NCBI RefSeq assembly: GCF_013408525.1
Contig: NZ_JACBZM010000001.1
Span: 1,922,001 to 1,986,000, forward strand
DNA length: 64,000 nt
DNA from: Nocardioides aromaticivorans
GTDB taxonomy: Bacteria; Actinomycetota; Actinomycetes; Propionibacteriales; Nocardioidaceae
Reading direction: 5' to 3'
The notes under the pieces are model-generated. The model was given only the letters and a program-made list of their open reading frames with translations, ran no database searches and was not told the origin of the DNA. Numbering within the stretch: position 1 is the first letter of the stretch; the number at the start of each line of letters is the position of its first letter. Below, piece after piece: positions 15,633-22,851 of the stretch. A program made the translations under genes and the position numbers.

Positions 15633-15840
15633 CGTCGGCGAAGATCAGGACCGGCCAGGCGATCACCTCTCCGACGTACGACGCGGTCGCGTCGAGGCCG
15701 TGCAGCTTGCTGAGGTGCTGGCGGTGGGCGTCGGCCCAGAAGACGCCGACGACGAGATAAGGCAGGGCGAGCCAGACCCCGAGGATGATCAGGTCGCGGA
15801 CCCACGACCGCTGCTCGAGCGCGTTCTCCGTTGCCGTCAT
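15619..15840 (-). CDS. Small membrane protein (73 aa)
   Basis: The protein has one clear hydrophobic helix (DLIILGVWLALPYLVVGVFW, residues about 16-35) and a second weaker one near the C-terminus (IAWPVLIFADV). A TACCGT hexamer 6 nt before ATG 15840 supports a real leaderless gene. It is divergent from the VOC gene, with the TetR-type operator in between. No family is recognised. Confidence 0.6.
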   Translation of the reverse strand: MTATENALEQRSWVRDLIILGVWLALPYLVVGVFWADAHRQHLSKLHGLDATASYVGEVIAWPVLIFADVNLE

Positions 15841-15846
15841 GACGTC

Positions 15847-15852
15847 ACGGTA
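15847..15852 (-). promoter_or_regulatory. -10 element of small membrane protein gene
   Basis: Minus-strand TACCGT ends 6 nt before ATG 15840. Confidence 0.45.
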
Positions 15853-15865
15853 GGCGAGTCCGAGC

Positions 15866-15893
15866 GCAATTACTACACTTGTGCATTAATTGC
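15866..15893. promoter_or_regulatory. Second TetR-type operator, ahead of VOC gene
   Basis: A near-palindrome with ends GCAATTA and TAATTGC. Its core (15869-15890) begins ATTACTACAC and matches the operator at 14036-14057 at 18 of 22 positions. It lies between the divergent starts at 15840 and 15932, so both genes may respond to the TetR at 14090. Confidence 0.7.
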
Positions 15894-15931
15894 GTGGCGT
15901 CGATGTCGGCGGTCCCGGGCAGGGTGGCCCC

Positions 15932-16315
15932 ATGACCACCTCCCCCGTCACCGAGCTCCTGTCCGTCTGCATCGACACCTCCGACGCGGCCCGGCTCGCG
16001 CAGTTCTACGCCGACCTCACCGGCGGCGAGGTCACCGGCGTCTACCCCGAGTACGGCTACGCCTCGGCCTCCGTCCTCGGCTCGACGCTCAACTTCCAGA
16101 CCGTCGAGGGCTACTCCGCGCCCCAGTGGCCCGGCCAGGAGCGCCCGCAGCAGTTCCACCTCGACTTCCGGGTGCCCGACCTCGACACGGCGCTCGCCCA
16201 CGCGACCTCCCTCGGCGCGACGGTCGCCGACAGCCAGCCGGAGGGGGTGACCTGGCGGGTCATGCTCGACCCCGACGGCCACCCGTTCTGCCTGTGCCCG
16301 CCGCAGGAGCAGTGA
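15932..16315 (+). CDS. VOC-superfamily (glyoxalase-like) protein
   Basis: The 127-residue protein shows the two beta-alpha-beta-beta-beta modules of vicinal-oxygen-chelate proteins: SVCIDTSDAARLAQFYADLT at the N-terminus and VTWRVMLDPDGHPFCLCP at the C-terminus, with an Asp/Glu/His pattern that could bind metal. Actinobacterial glyoxalase-like domain proteins of this length are common and mostly uncharacterised. Control by the TetR-type operator upstream is likely. Confidence 0.8.
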   Translation: MTTSPVTELLSVCIDTSDAARLAQFYADLTGGEVTGVYPEYGYASASVLGSTLNFQTVEGYSAPQWPGQERPQQFHLDFRVPDLDTALAHATSLGATVADSQPEGVTWRVMLDPDGHPFCLCPPQEQ

Positions 16316-16319
16316 GGGC

Positions 16320-16934
16320 TCAGCCTCGGCGGTAGGTCAGGTGCGTGACGTGCGGCGTGTGCCGCACGGACACCGGCACCAGCCCGGTCCGGGGCACGCC
16401 GTCGAAGAGCCGCGAGCCGTCGTGGCCGTCCGCGGCGGACAGGCCCGACACGTGCGGCACGACGTGCCAGCGCAGCTCGTCGAGCTGGCCGGTCGCCATC
16501 ACGGCGTTGATCGTGGAGGCGCCGCCGGCGATCGCCACGTTGCGGTCGCCGGCGGCCTCGCGTGCGCGGTCCAGCGCGACGTCGAGGCCCTCGGTGACGA
16601 AGTGGAAGGTCGTGCCGCCCTCCATCGGGAGCGGGTCGCGCTCGTGGTGGGTCAGCACGAAGACTGGTGCGTGGTACGGCGGGTCCTCGCCCCACCAGCC
16701 GTGCCAGGCCAAATCCCAGGTACCCCGGCCGGGGCTGAACATGTTGCGCCCCATCACGAAGGCGCCCGCGTCGACGATCGCGTCCACCTCGGCCTGGTTG
16801 TCGTCGCCGTGGTCGAACATCCACCCGTGCAGCGGCCCCTCGTCGAAGTCGCCGAAGGGGCGCTCCAGGCGCTGCCCCGGGCCGGCCCCGAAGCCGTCGG
16901 TCGTGGTGGAGATGTCAGCGGTCACGATGCCCAT
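16320..16934 (-). CDS. Dihydrofolate-reductase-like (RibD C-terminal family) protein
   Basis: The 204-residue protein has the RibD_C/DHFR-like pattern: TADISTTTDGFGAGPGQ at the start, AFVMGRNMFSPGRG in the middle, PVFVLTHHERDPLPMEGGT and the NADPH-binding VAIAGGASTINAVMATG. Such stand-alone proteins are probably NADPH-dependent reductases of unknown substrate. ATG 16934 is chosen because the fold begins there; ATG 16967 would add 11 residues. Confidence 0.83.
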   Translation of the reverse strand: MGIVTADISTTTDGFGAGPGQRLERPFGDFDEGPLHGWMFDHGDDNQAEVDAIVDAGAFVMGRNMFSPGRGTWDLAWHGWWGEDPPYHAPVFVLTHHERDPLPMEGGTTFHFVTEGLDVALDRAREAAGDRNVAIAGGASTINAVMATGQLDELRWHVVPHVSGLSAADGHDGSRLFDGVPRTGLVPVSVRHTPHVTHLTYRRG

Positions 16935-17002
16935 GCCGGACTGACCGCCGGTGCCCCGAAAACTCATCGTGGCCGTCCGCGGGACCGTGGGAGGATCGGG
17001 CC

Positions 17003-17659
17003 GTGCTGGGCATCACCGACCTGTCGACGTACCTCGTCGGCCTGATCCTGATCATCCTGCTGCCGGGCCCGAACTCCCTCTACGTCCTCTCCGTCGCCGC
17101 ACGGCGCGGGGTCCGCGACGGCTACCGCGCGGCAGCCGGTGTGTGGACCGGCGATGCCGTGCTGATGACCCTCTCCGCCGCGGGCGTGGCCTCGCTGCTG
17201 CAGGCCAACGACCTGGCGTTCTCGATCGTGAAGTGGGTCGGCGCCGGCTATCTCGGCTACCTCGCCTTCACCATGCTGCGCGGCGCCCTGCTGATGTGGC
17301 GGGCCCGCGCGCGGGCGGTGCAGGCGGTCAAGGACGGGGCGCCGCCGCCGGTGCCGAACGAGCGTCCCTACCGGCGCGCGCTGGTCATCAGCCTGCTCAA
17401 CCCGAAGGCGATCCTCTTCTTCGTCGCCTTCTTCGTGCAGTTCGTCGACCCCGCCTACGACAAGCCGGCGCTGTCGTTCCTCGCCCTCGGGACGCTCGCG
17501 CAGGTCGCGAGCGTCGCCTACCTGTCGGCGCTGATCTTCGGCGGCACCCGTCTCGCGGACGCCTTCCGGCGCCGCCGGGCGCTCTCCGCAGCCGGCACCT
17601 CCGCGGTCGGCGCCATCTTCCTGGGCTTCGCGGTCAAGCTCTCGCTCGCACACGCCTGA
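17003..17659 (+). CDS. LysE-family exporter
   Basis: The 218-residue protein has about six membrane helices and the family signature ILLPGPNSLYVLSVAARRGVR, near residues 18-38, plus ISLLNPKAILFFVAFFVQF. LysE/RhtB proteins export amino acids or related solutes. GTG 17003 follows GGGAGG at 16988-16993. It ends 12 bp from the convergent cation-efflux gene. Confidence 0.88.
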   Translation: MLGITDLSTYLVGLILIILLPGPNSLYVLSVAARRGVRDGYRAAAGVWTGDAVLMTLSAAGVASLLQANDLAFSIVKWVGAGYLGYLAFTMLRGALLMWRARARAVQAVKDGAPPPVPNERPYRRALVISLLNPKAILFFVAFFVQFVDPAYDKPALSFLALGTLAQVASVAYLSALIFGGTRLADAFRRRRALSAAGTSAVGAIFLGFAVKLSLAHA

Positions 17660-17671
17660 GCAGGCGCCGGG

Positions 17672-18595
17672 TCACCACGAGACCTCGTCGCAGGCCGTCG
17701 AGCGGTGGCCCTCCACCTGCAGCGTGGCGTGCTCGATCTGGTGCTGCTCGCGCAGCACGGCCTGCCCGGCGCGCAGCGCGACCGTCGCGTCGGCTCCCTC
17801 GCTCAGCACGAGGTGGGCCGTGGCGACGTTCATCCCGGAGGTGAGCGTCCAGACGTGGAGGTCGTGGACGTCGCACACCCCGTCCACCGACGCCAGGGAC
17901 GCGGTCACGGCCTCGATCTCCATGCCGGCCGGCACGTGCTGGCCGAGCACGGCGAGCACCTCGCGCCCGAGCACCACGGCCCGGACCGCGACGAAGCCGC
18001 CGATCAGGAACGCGACGACCGTGTCCCACACGCCGTTGCCGGTCGCGAGGATCAGGCCGCCCGCGGCGAGGACGCCGACGCTCCCGGCGGTGTCGGCGAC
18101 GACCTCGAGATAGGCACCCTTGACGTTGAGCGAGTCCTTCGCGCCCGCGCGCAGGAGCAGCAGCGCGGCGACGTTGACGAGCAGGCCGAGCAGGCCGACG
18201 ACGAGCATCGGGCCGGTCTCGACGTCGACGTCCTCGCCCATCCGGCCGATCGCCTCGACCACGACGTAGACGGCGACGCCGAGCATCATCAGGGCCGCCA
18301 GGCCGGAGGCGAAGACCTCGGCCCGGTAGGACCCATAGGTACGACGCCCGGTGCTGTCCTCCCGGGTCGCGATCTTGGTGGCGACGAGCGCCGCCCCCAG
18401 CGCGACGACGTCGGCCGCCATGTGGCCCGCGTCGGAGATCAGCGCGAGTGAGCCGCTGACGATGCCGACGACGAGCTCGACGACGAAGAAGGCCGCGATG
18501 ATCGCGAACGAGATGGCGAGCCGCCAGCGGTGGCGCCCGCCGGCGTGCCCGGTCGTCGTACCGCCGGCGTGGCCGTGCCCGTGACCGACGCCCAT
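17672..18595 (-). CDS. Cation diffusion facilitator (CzcD/ZitB-type metal exporter)
   Basis: The 307-residue protein has a His-rich N-terminus (GVGHGHGHAGG), six membrane helices, the metal-site motifs SLALISDAGHMAADV (HxxxD) and GAYLEVVADTAGSVGV, and a cytoplasmic C-terminal domain with CDVHDLHVWTLTSGMNVATA. The family exports zinc or cobalt/cadmium in exchange for protons. Its ATG shares a base with the stop of the ArsR gene, so the repressor and exporter form one coupled operon. Confidence 0.92.
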   Translation of the reverse strand: MGVGHGHGHAGGTTTGHAGGRHRWRLAISFAIIAAFFVVELVVGIVSGSLALISDAGHMAADVVALGAALVATKIATREDSTGRRTYGSYRAEVFASGLAALMMLGVAVYVVVEAIGRMGEDVDVETGPMLVVGLLGLLVNVAALLLLRAGAKDSLNVKGAYLEVVADTAGSVGVLAAGGLILATGNGVWDTVVAFLIGGFVAVRAVVLGREVLAVLGQHVPAGMEIEAVTASLASVDGVCDVHDLHVWTLTSGMNVATAHLVLSEGADATVALRAGQAVLREQHQIEHATLQVEGHRSTACDEVSW

Positions 18596-18972
18596 CACCA
18601 CTCCTCGTCGCCGTGCAGGGCGGCGGGACCGAAGTTCGCCGACAGGACGACGGCCTCGCCCGTGGCCTCCAGCAGCCGCTCGGCCGCGCGCAGGACGTCC
18701 GCGGTGGCCGCGGGGTGGGCGAGGGAGAACATCGACGCCCGTCCGCTGGGCCGGGAGACGACGAGGCCGCAGTCGCGCAGGCAGGCGAGGTGCTTGGACA
18801 CCGTGGACTGCGCCAGCCCGAGGTGGTCGGTCAGGTCGACGACGCGGTGCTCGCCCAGCGCGAGGTGCTGCAGGATCGCGAGCCGGTTGGGATCGCTGAG
18901 GCCGTGCAGCAGGCAGGCCGCCGCGACCAGCGCCTCCACCTCCGACGAGGCCTCCACCTGATTCATCGCCAT
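18595..18972 (-). CDS. ArsR/SmtB-family metal sensor repressor
   Basis: The 125-residue protein has the winged helix HGLSDPNRLAILQHLALGEH, DLTDHLGLAQSTVSKHLACL. Cys residues in AACLLHGLSD and in the recognition-helix region (HLACLRDCGLV) could form a CmtR-like Cys metal site. It is coupled to the CDF exporter downstream. ATG 18972 and ATG 18966 are both possible; the first lies within a palindrome that is probably its own operator. It is expected to derepress the operon when zinc, cadmium or lead binds. Confidence 0.88.
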   Translation of the reverse strand: MAMNQVEASSEVEALVAAACLLHGLSDPNRLAILQHLALGEHRVVDLTDHLGLAQSTVSKHLACLRDCGLVVSRPSGRASMFSLAHPAATADVLRAAERLLEATGEAVVLSANFGPAALHGDEEW

Positions 18973-18981
18973 ACGGCGATG
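18964..18981. promoter_or_regulatory. ArsR-type operator overlapping the arsR start
   Basis: CATCGCCATACGGCGATG is an 18-bp palindrome: arms CATCGCC and GGCGATG with a 4-bp centre. It overlaps the start codons of the ArsR gene, fitting autoregulation. Confidence 0.6.
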
Positions 18982-19149
18982 TAATCACCGTTCGGCGACG
19001 CCGGTCAAGGCGACGCCCGGCCGCCGGGAACGTAAAGTTCTCCGACTTCCCGCGTCCGGTCGGCGGATCCTCGTCTACGGTCGACGCAGGGAGGAGCCCA
19101 CCTCGGGCACAGTGCGGGGCCCCGTGGAGAGGGAGAGCGGACGCGACCG

Positions 19150-21345
19150 GTGGTCGCCTCCGCTGACGAGGCGGGACAAGTGGTGGTGCGGGTCGACGGC
19201 GGTGGCACGCCGCCCGGTGGCATGCCCTCGGGTGCGTCCGAGCAGGAGGCGCAGCGACTGCGCCTGATCCTCGAGGCCACGCCGAGCGCGATGCTCATGG
19301 TGGACCGGACGGGCCATGTCGTGCTGGTCAACGCCCAGGCGGAGAACCTGTTCGGCATCGGTCGGGCTCGGCTGCTGGAGATGGAGGTCGAGGACCTCAT
19401 CCCGCGGCGCTCCCGGGCGGCCCACCACACCTACCGGACGCGCTATCTCGCGAACCCTGCCGCTCGTCCCATGGGTGCCGGACGCGACCTCTACGGGCTG
19501 CGGGGGGACGGGACGGAGGTCCCGATCGAGATCGGCCTCAACCCGATCCGGATCGGCAACGAGTCGTTCGTGCTCGCCTCCGTGATCGACATCAGCGAGC
19601 GCCTTGCGACCCAGGCGGCGCTGGAGACCATCGGCCGGGACTCGCTGCGCCGCACCATCCTCGCCAGCATGCCCTGCAGCGTGGTGGCCACCGACCTGGC
19701 GGGCCGCATCCTCGCCGCGAACCCCGCAACCGAGGTGCTGCTGGGATATCCGGAGGCGGAGCTCGTGGGGGCGCCGCTGAGTCGCCTCTACGCCGGGGAC
19801 GGCCAGCGGGAACCCGGCGACCGCGTGCTCGACCTGCCCGCCGTGGCCACCGGCGAGGAACGGGAGCTCACCTATCGCCGCCGCGACGGCTCCGAGGTCC
19901 CCGTGGGCGAGGTCATCAGCCCGGTCACCGACGACGACGGCGTCCTCACCGGCTACCTCGCCGTCGGCTTCGACATCACCAAGCGGGTCGAGGACAGGGC
20001 GCGCGTCGCGTACCTCGCGAGCCACGACTCCCTGACCGGACTGCCCAACCGGGCCACGCTGACCCGCCACCTCGAGGACGCGATCCGGGAGGCCGAGCGC
20101 AAGCAGGAGCGCGTCGCCCTGCTCCTCCTCGACGTCGACCACTTCAAACGGGTCAACGACTCCCTCGGCCACCACGTCGGCGACCGCCTGCTGCTGGGGC
20201 TGGCCGACCGCCTGCGGCGTACGGTCCAGGACCGCGACCTCGTCGCCCGGCTCGGAGGCGACGAGTTCGTCGTGGTGATCTGCGGGCTGACCCGCATCGA
20301 GGAGGTCAGCGCCCGGGTCGAGCGGCTGGCCGCCGCCCTCCCGGGGTCGGTGAGCGTCGACAACCGCGAGGTCCTGGCGACCGCCAGCATCGGCTGCGCG
20401 GTCTTCCCCGACCACGGCCGCACCCCGGCCCACATGCTCAAGCACGCCGACATCGCGATGTACCGCGCCAAGGCGGCCGGGCGCAACAACCTGCGTTGGT
20501 ACGACGCCTCGATGGGCGCCGACGGCAGCGACAAGCTGGTCCTGTCCACCGCCCTGCAGCAGGCGCTCGACCGGGACGGCGAGCTGTCGGTGGCCTACCA
20601 GCCGCAGGTGGACCTCGCGACGGGGGCGCTGCTCGGCTTCGAGGCGCTCGCCCGCTGGACCTCGCCCGCACTGGGCGTCGTACCCCCCGACCGGTTCATC
20701 CCGGTGGCAGAGGACTCTGGCCTCATCGCGCACCTCGGGGCGCAGGTGCTGCGGCAGGCGTGCCGCGACGCGGTGACCTTGCGCGAGGAGCTCGGGCTGC
20801 CGCTGCGGATGGCCGTGAACGTCTCGCCCCGGCAGTTCGCGCGCAGCACCTGGCTCGACGAGGTGGACGCGGCGCTGTCGGAGTCCGGCCTCGACCCCGC
20901 GGCCCTCGAGCTCGAGATCACCGAGGGAACCCTGATGGACGACGACAACGACGTCCGGCTGGTCCTCCACGAGCTCAAGAGCATCGGCACGCGGATCGTC
21001 GTCGACGACTTCGGCCAGGGCTACTCGAGCCTTGCCTACCTGACCCGCTTCCCGCTCGACAAGCTCAAGATCGACCGCGAGTTCGTCCGTCGCATCGCTG
21101 CGACCCACGCGGACGCCGCCGTCATCGACGCCATCCTCGCCATGTCCCACGCGCTGGGGATGCGGGTGTCCGCCGAGGGCGTCGAGACCCTCGAGCAGGT
21201 GGAGTACCTCCGGGCCCGCGGCTGCGACGAGGCCCAGGGCTTCTACTACGGCGAGGGCGCTCCCCTCGTCGACGTCGCGAACCGGACCAGCCGCCTAGTC
21301 CCGAGTGCTCACCCATCGACCGCCGGAGCCGAAGGAAGAACGTGA
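19150..21345 (+). CDS. PAS-PAS-GGDEF-EAL c-di-GMP enzyme
   Basis: The 731-residue protein has PAS 1 (about residues 35-150, LEATPSAMLMVDRTG), PAS 2 (about 165-280, ASMPCSVVATDLAGR), GGDEF (about 285-450) with an intact RLGGDEFVV near 366 and HDSLTGLPNR, and EAL (about 460-720) with GFEALARW near 495, DDFGQGYSSLAYL, KIDREFV and AEGVETLEQ. Both active-site sets look complete, so it may make and degrade c-di-GMP. There is no membrane segment, so PAS sensing is cytoplasmic. GTG 19150 is preceded by a GAGGGAGAGCGG stretch. The stop overlaps the next gene, a degenerate GGDEF protein. Confidence 0.93.
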   Translation: MVASADEAGQVVVRVDGGGTPPGGMPSGASEQEAQRLRLILEATPSAMLMVDRTGHVVLVNAQAENLFGIGRARLLEMEVEDLIPRRSRAAHHTYRTRYLANPAARPMGAGRDLYGLRGDGTEVPIEIGLNPIRIGNESFVLASVIDISERLATQAALETIGRDSLRRTILASMPCSVVATDLAGRILAANPATEVLLGYPEAELVGAPLSRLYAGDGQREPGDRVLDLPAVATGEERELTYRRRDGSEVPVGEVISPVTDDDGVLTGYLAVGFDITKRVEDRARVAYLASHDSLTGLPNRATLTRHLEDAIREAERKQERVALLLLDVDHFKRVNDSLGHHVGDRLLLGLADRLRRTVQDRDLVARLGGDEFVVVICGLTRIEEVSARVERLAAALPGSVSVDNREVLATASIGCAVFPDHGRTPAHMLKHADIAMYRAKAAGRNNLRWYDASMGADGSDKLVLSTALQQALDRDGELSVAYQPQVDLATGALLGFEALARWTSPALGVVPPDRFIPVAEDSGLIAHLGAQVLRQACRDAVTLREELGLPLRMAVNVSPRQFARSTWLDEVDAALSESGLDPAALELEITEGTLMDDDNDVRLVLHELKSIGTRIVVDDFGQGYSSLAYLTRFPLDKLKIDREFVRRIAATHADAAVIDAILAMSHALGMRVSAEGVETLEQVEYLRARGCDEAQGFYYGEGAPLVDVANRTSRLVPSAHPSTAGAEGRT

Positions 21346-21848
21346 CCGAAGCTGTCCTGTACGACGCCGAGACCGGCCTGCCGGGGAGGCCCCTGCTCAT
21401 CGACCGGCTCCGCATGGCGCTGCGGGGTGCCGAGCGCACCGGCCACGAGGTGGGCCTGGTGCTCGTCGACATCGAGGCGGTGGAGGACCCCGAGGGTCCG
21501 GTCGACGCCGCCGACCTGGCCGGAGTGCTCAAGGAGGTCGGGGAGCGGCTCAGCTCGTGCGTGCGCGGTGTCGACTCGGTCGGCCGCCTCGGACCGACCA
21601 CGTTCGCCCTCGTCCTGCAGGGCGAGGTGGGGGAGGAAGGCCTGAGGGTGCTGGCCCACCGCGTCCTCTTCGAGCTCAGCCCTCCGGTCGTCATCCGCCT
21701 CCGGCAGTTCTTCGTGCTGGCCAGGCTGGGCGGCACCATCGCGCGTCCCCGGGTCGACGACCCCGGCACCATGCTGCAGCGGACACGCCAGGCGCTCGCC
21801 ACGGCCCAGGAGCCCGACGGGGAGCTCTTCGTGCTCCACCTCCCGTAG
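21342..21848 (+). CDS. Degenerate GGDEF-domain protein
   Basis: The 168-residue protein keeps the GGDEF fold outline (ETGLPGRPLLIDRLRMALRG, VGLVLVDIEAVE, GVDSVGRLG) but has RLGPTTFALVL where an active enzyme has RLGGDEFVVVL. The substrate-binding Asp/Glu and both Gly are missing. It should not make c-di-GMP and may bind GTP or act as a protein partner. GTG 21342 overlaps the stop of the PAS-GGDEF-EAL gene, so it is produced together with it, which suggests a regulatory subunit. A GAAGGAAGAA ribosome site lies just upstream. Confidence 0.82.
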   Translation: MTEAVLYDAETGLPGRPLLIDRLRMALRGAERTGHEVGLVLVDIEAVEDPEGPVDAADLAGVLKEVGERLSSCVRGVDSVGRLGPTTFALVLQGEVGEEGLRVLAHRVLFELSPPVVIRLRQFFVLARLGGTIARPRVDDPGTMLQRTRQALATAQEPDGELFVLHLP

Positions 21849-21851
21849 GGC

Positions 21852-21857
21852 TAGTCT
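21852..21857 (+). promoter_or_regulatory. -10 element of the ASCH-like gene
   Basis: TAGTCT ends 8 nt before GTG 21866, favouring that start over ATG 21872. Confidence 0.5.
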
Positions 21858-21865
21858 CGGGCCTC

Positions 21866-22654
21866 GTGCTGATGCGACCGGCGGAGCTCGAGGCGATCCG
21901 CAAGGGCGAGGTCGACCTCGCGTTCCGCCGTTGGGACCGGCCGCGGGTGAAGGTCGGCACCCGGCTGCGCACGGCCGTGGGCCTGGTCGAGGTGGTCAGC
22001 GTCGAGCAGACCTCCCTGTCGGCGCTGCGGGCCGAGGACGCACGTCGTGCGGGCGCCGCCTCGCTCGGCGCCCTCAAGGACGCGCTCGCCCAGCGCGCCG
22101 AGCGCCCGGTCTTCCGCGTCGGCCTGCGCTACGCCGGCACCGACCCGCGCGAGACCCTGCGCGACGCGCTCCCCGACGCCGACGAGGTCCGCACCATCCT
22201 GGCCGGCCTCGACCGCCTCGACGCGGCGTCGCCGATCGGACCGTGGACGCGGACGACGCTGCGGATCATCGACCGCAACCCGGAGGTCCGTGCGCCCGAG
22301 CTGGCCGCCGAGCTGGACCGCCCGACCGCGGAGTTCAAGCGCGACGTCCGCAAGCTCAAGGAGCGCGGGCTGACCGAGTCGCTCGCGATCGGCTACCGGC
22401 TCTCGCCCCGGGGCGAGGTCGTGCTGGACCACGAGGACGGGCCGCGCGAGCGGGCGCCGCGGCGCGAGGGCCACCCGCTGCCGCGGACCATCGGCGCGCC
22501 GGCGACGCGGGCGCTGCGGGCCGTCGACGTACACACCCTCGAGGCGGTCAGCGGCTGGACCCGCCGCGACCTCGCCGCCCTGCACGGTGTCGGCCCGATC
22601 GCGCTCGACCGGCTCGAGGCGGCGCTGGCACAGCTGGGCCTGTCGTTCGCCTGA
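21866..22654 (+). CDS. ASCH-like / winged-helix / helix-hairpin-helix protein
   Basis: The 262-residue protein appears to have three parts. The N-terminus (PAELEAIRKGEVDLAFRRWD, then RLRTAVGLVEVVSVEQ) resembles ASCH/PUA-like RNA-binding modules. A middle segment (LRIIDRNPEVRAPELAAELD, EFKRDVRKLKERGLTESL) looks like a winged helix. The C-terminus (VSGWTRRDLAALHGVGPIAL) resembles a helix-hairpin-helix or RNA-polymerase alpha-CTD-like DNA-binding unit. Domain calls come from pattern only. A nucleic-acid-binding regulatory role is suggested; the function is unknown. Confidence 0.62.
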   Translation: MLMRPAELEAIRKGEVDLAFRRWDRPRVKVGTRLRTAVGLVEVVSVEQTSLSALRAEDARRAGAASLGALKDALAQRAERPVFRVGLRYAGTDPRETLRDALPDADEVRTILAGLDRLDAASPIGPWTRTTLRIIDRNPEVRAPELAAELDRPTAEFKRDVRKLKERGLTESLAIGYRLSPRGEVVLDHEDGPRERAPRREGHPLPRTIGAPATRALRAVDVHTLEAVSGWTRRDLAALHGVGPIALDRLEAALAQLGLSFA

Positions 22655-22696
22655 GGAGCCTGAGCAGCGGCGGCGGCGGGACCGCGTGACGTCCGG

Positions 22697-22742
22697 GACG
22701 TCATACGAAGCGGTCGCCCGGACGGCCCCTTCGCATGACGTC
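22697..22742. repeat. Palindromic repeat, family C, copy 1
   Basis: The arms GACGTCATACGAA and TTCGCATGACGTC pair apart from one G-T type mismatch, around a loop containing CGGTCGCCC. It is followed 28 bp later by copy 2, between two convergent genes. Related elements occur at 38118-38342 and 39394-39593. Confidence 0.85.
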
Positions 22743-22770
22743 CGGCGACCCACCTCCGTGGCGGCCGGCG

Positions 22771-22816
22771 GACGTCATGCGAAGCGCGCGTGATGGCGCT
22801 CGATTCGTATGACGTC
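22771..22816. repeat. Palindromic repeat, family C, copy 2
   Basis: The arms GACGTCATGCGAA and TTCGTATGACGTC surround a 20-bp loop. Same length (46 bp) and arms as copy 1, with a different loop. Confidence 0.85.
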
Positions 22817-22851
22817 CCGGCGACACCACGGGCAGGGGCGCCGGCCGCTGG

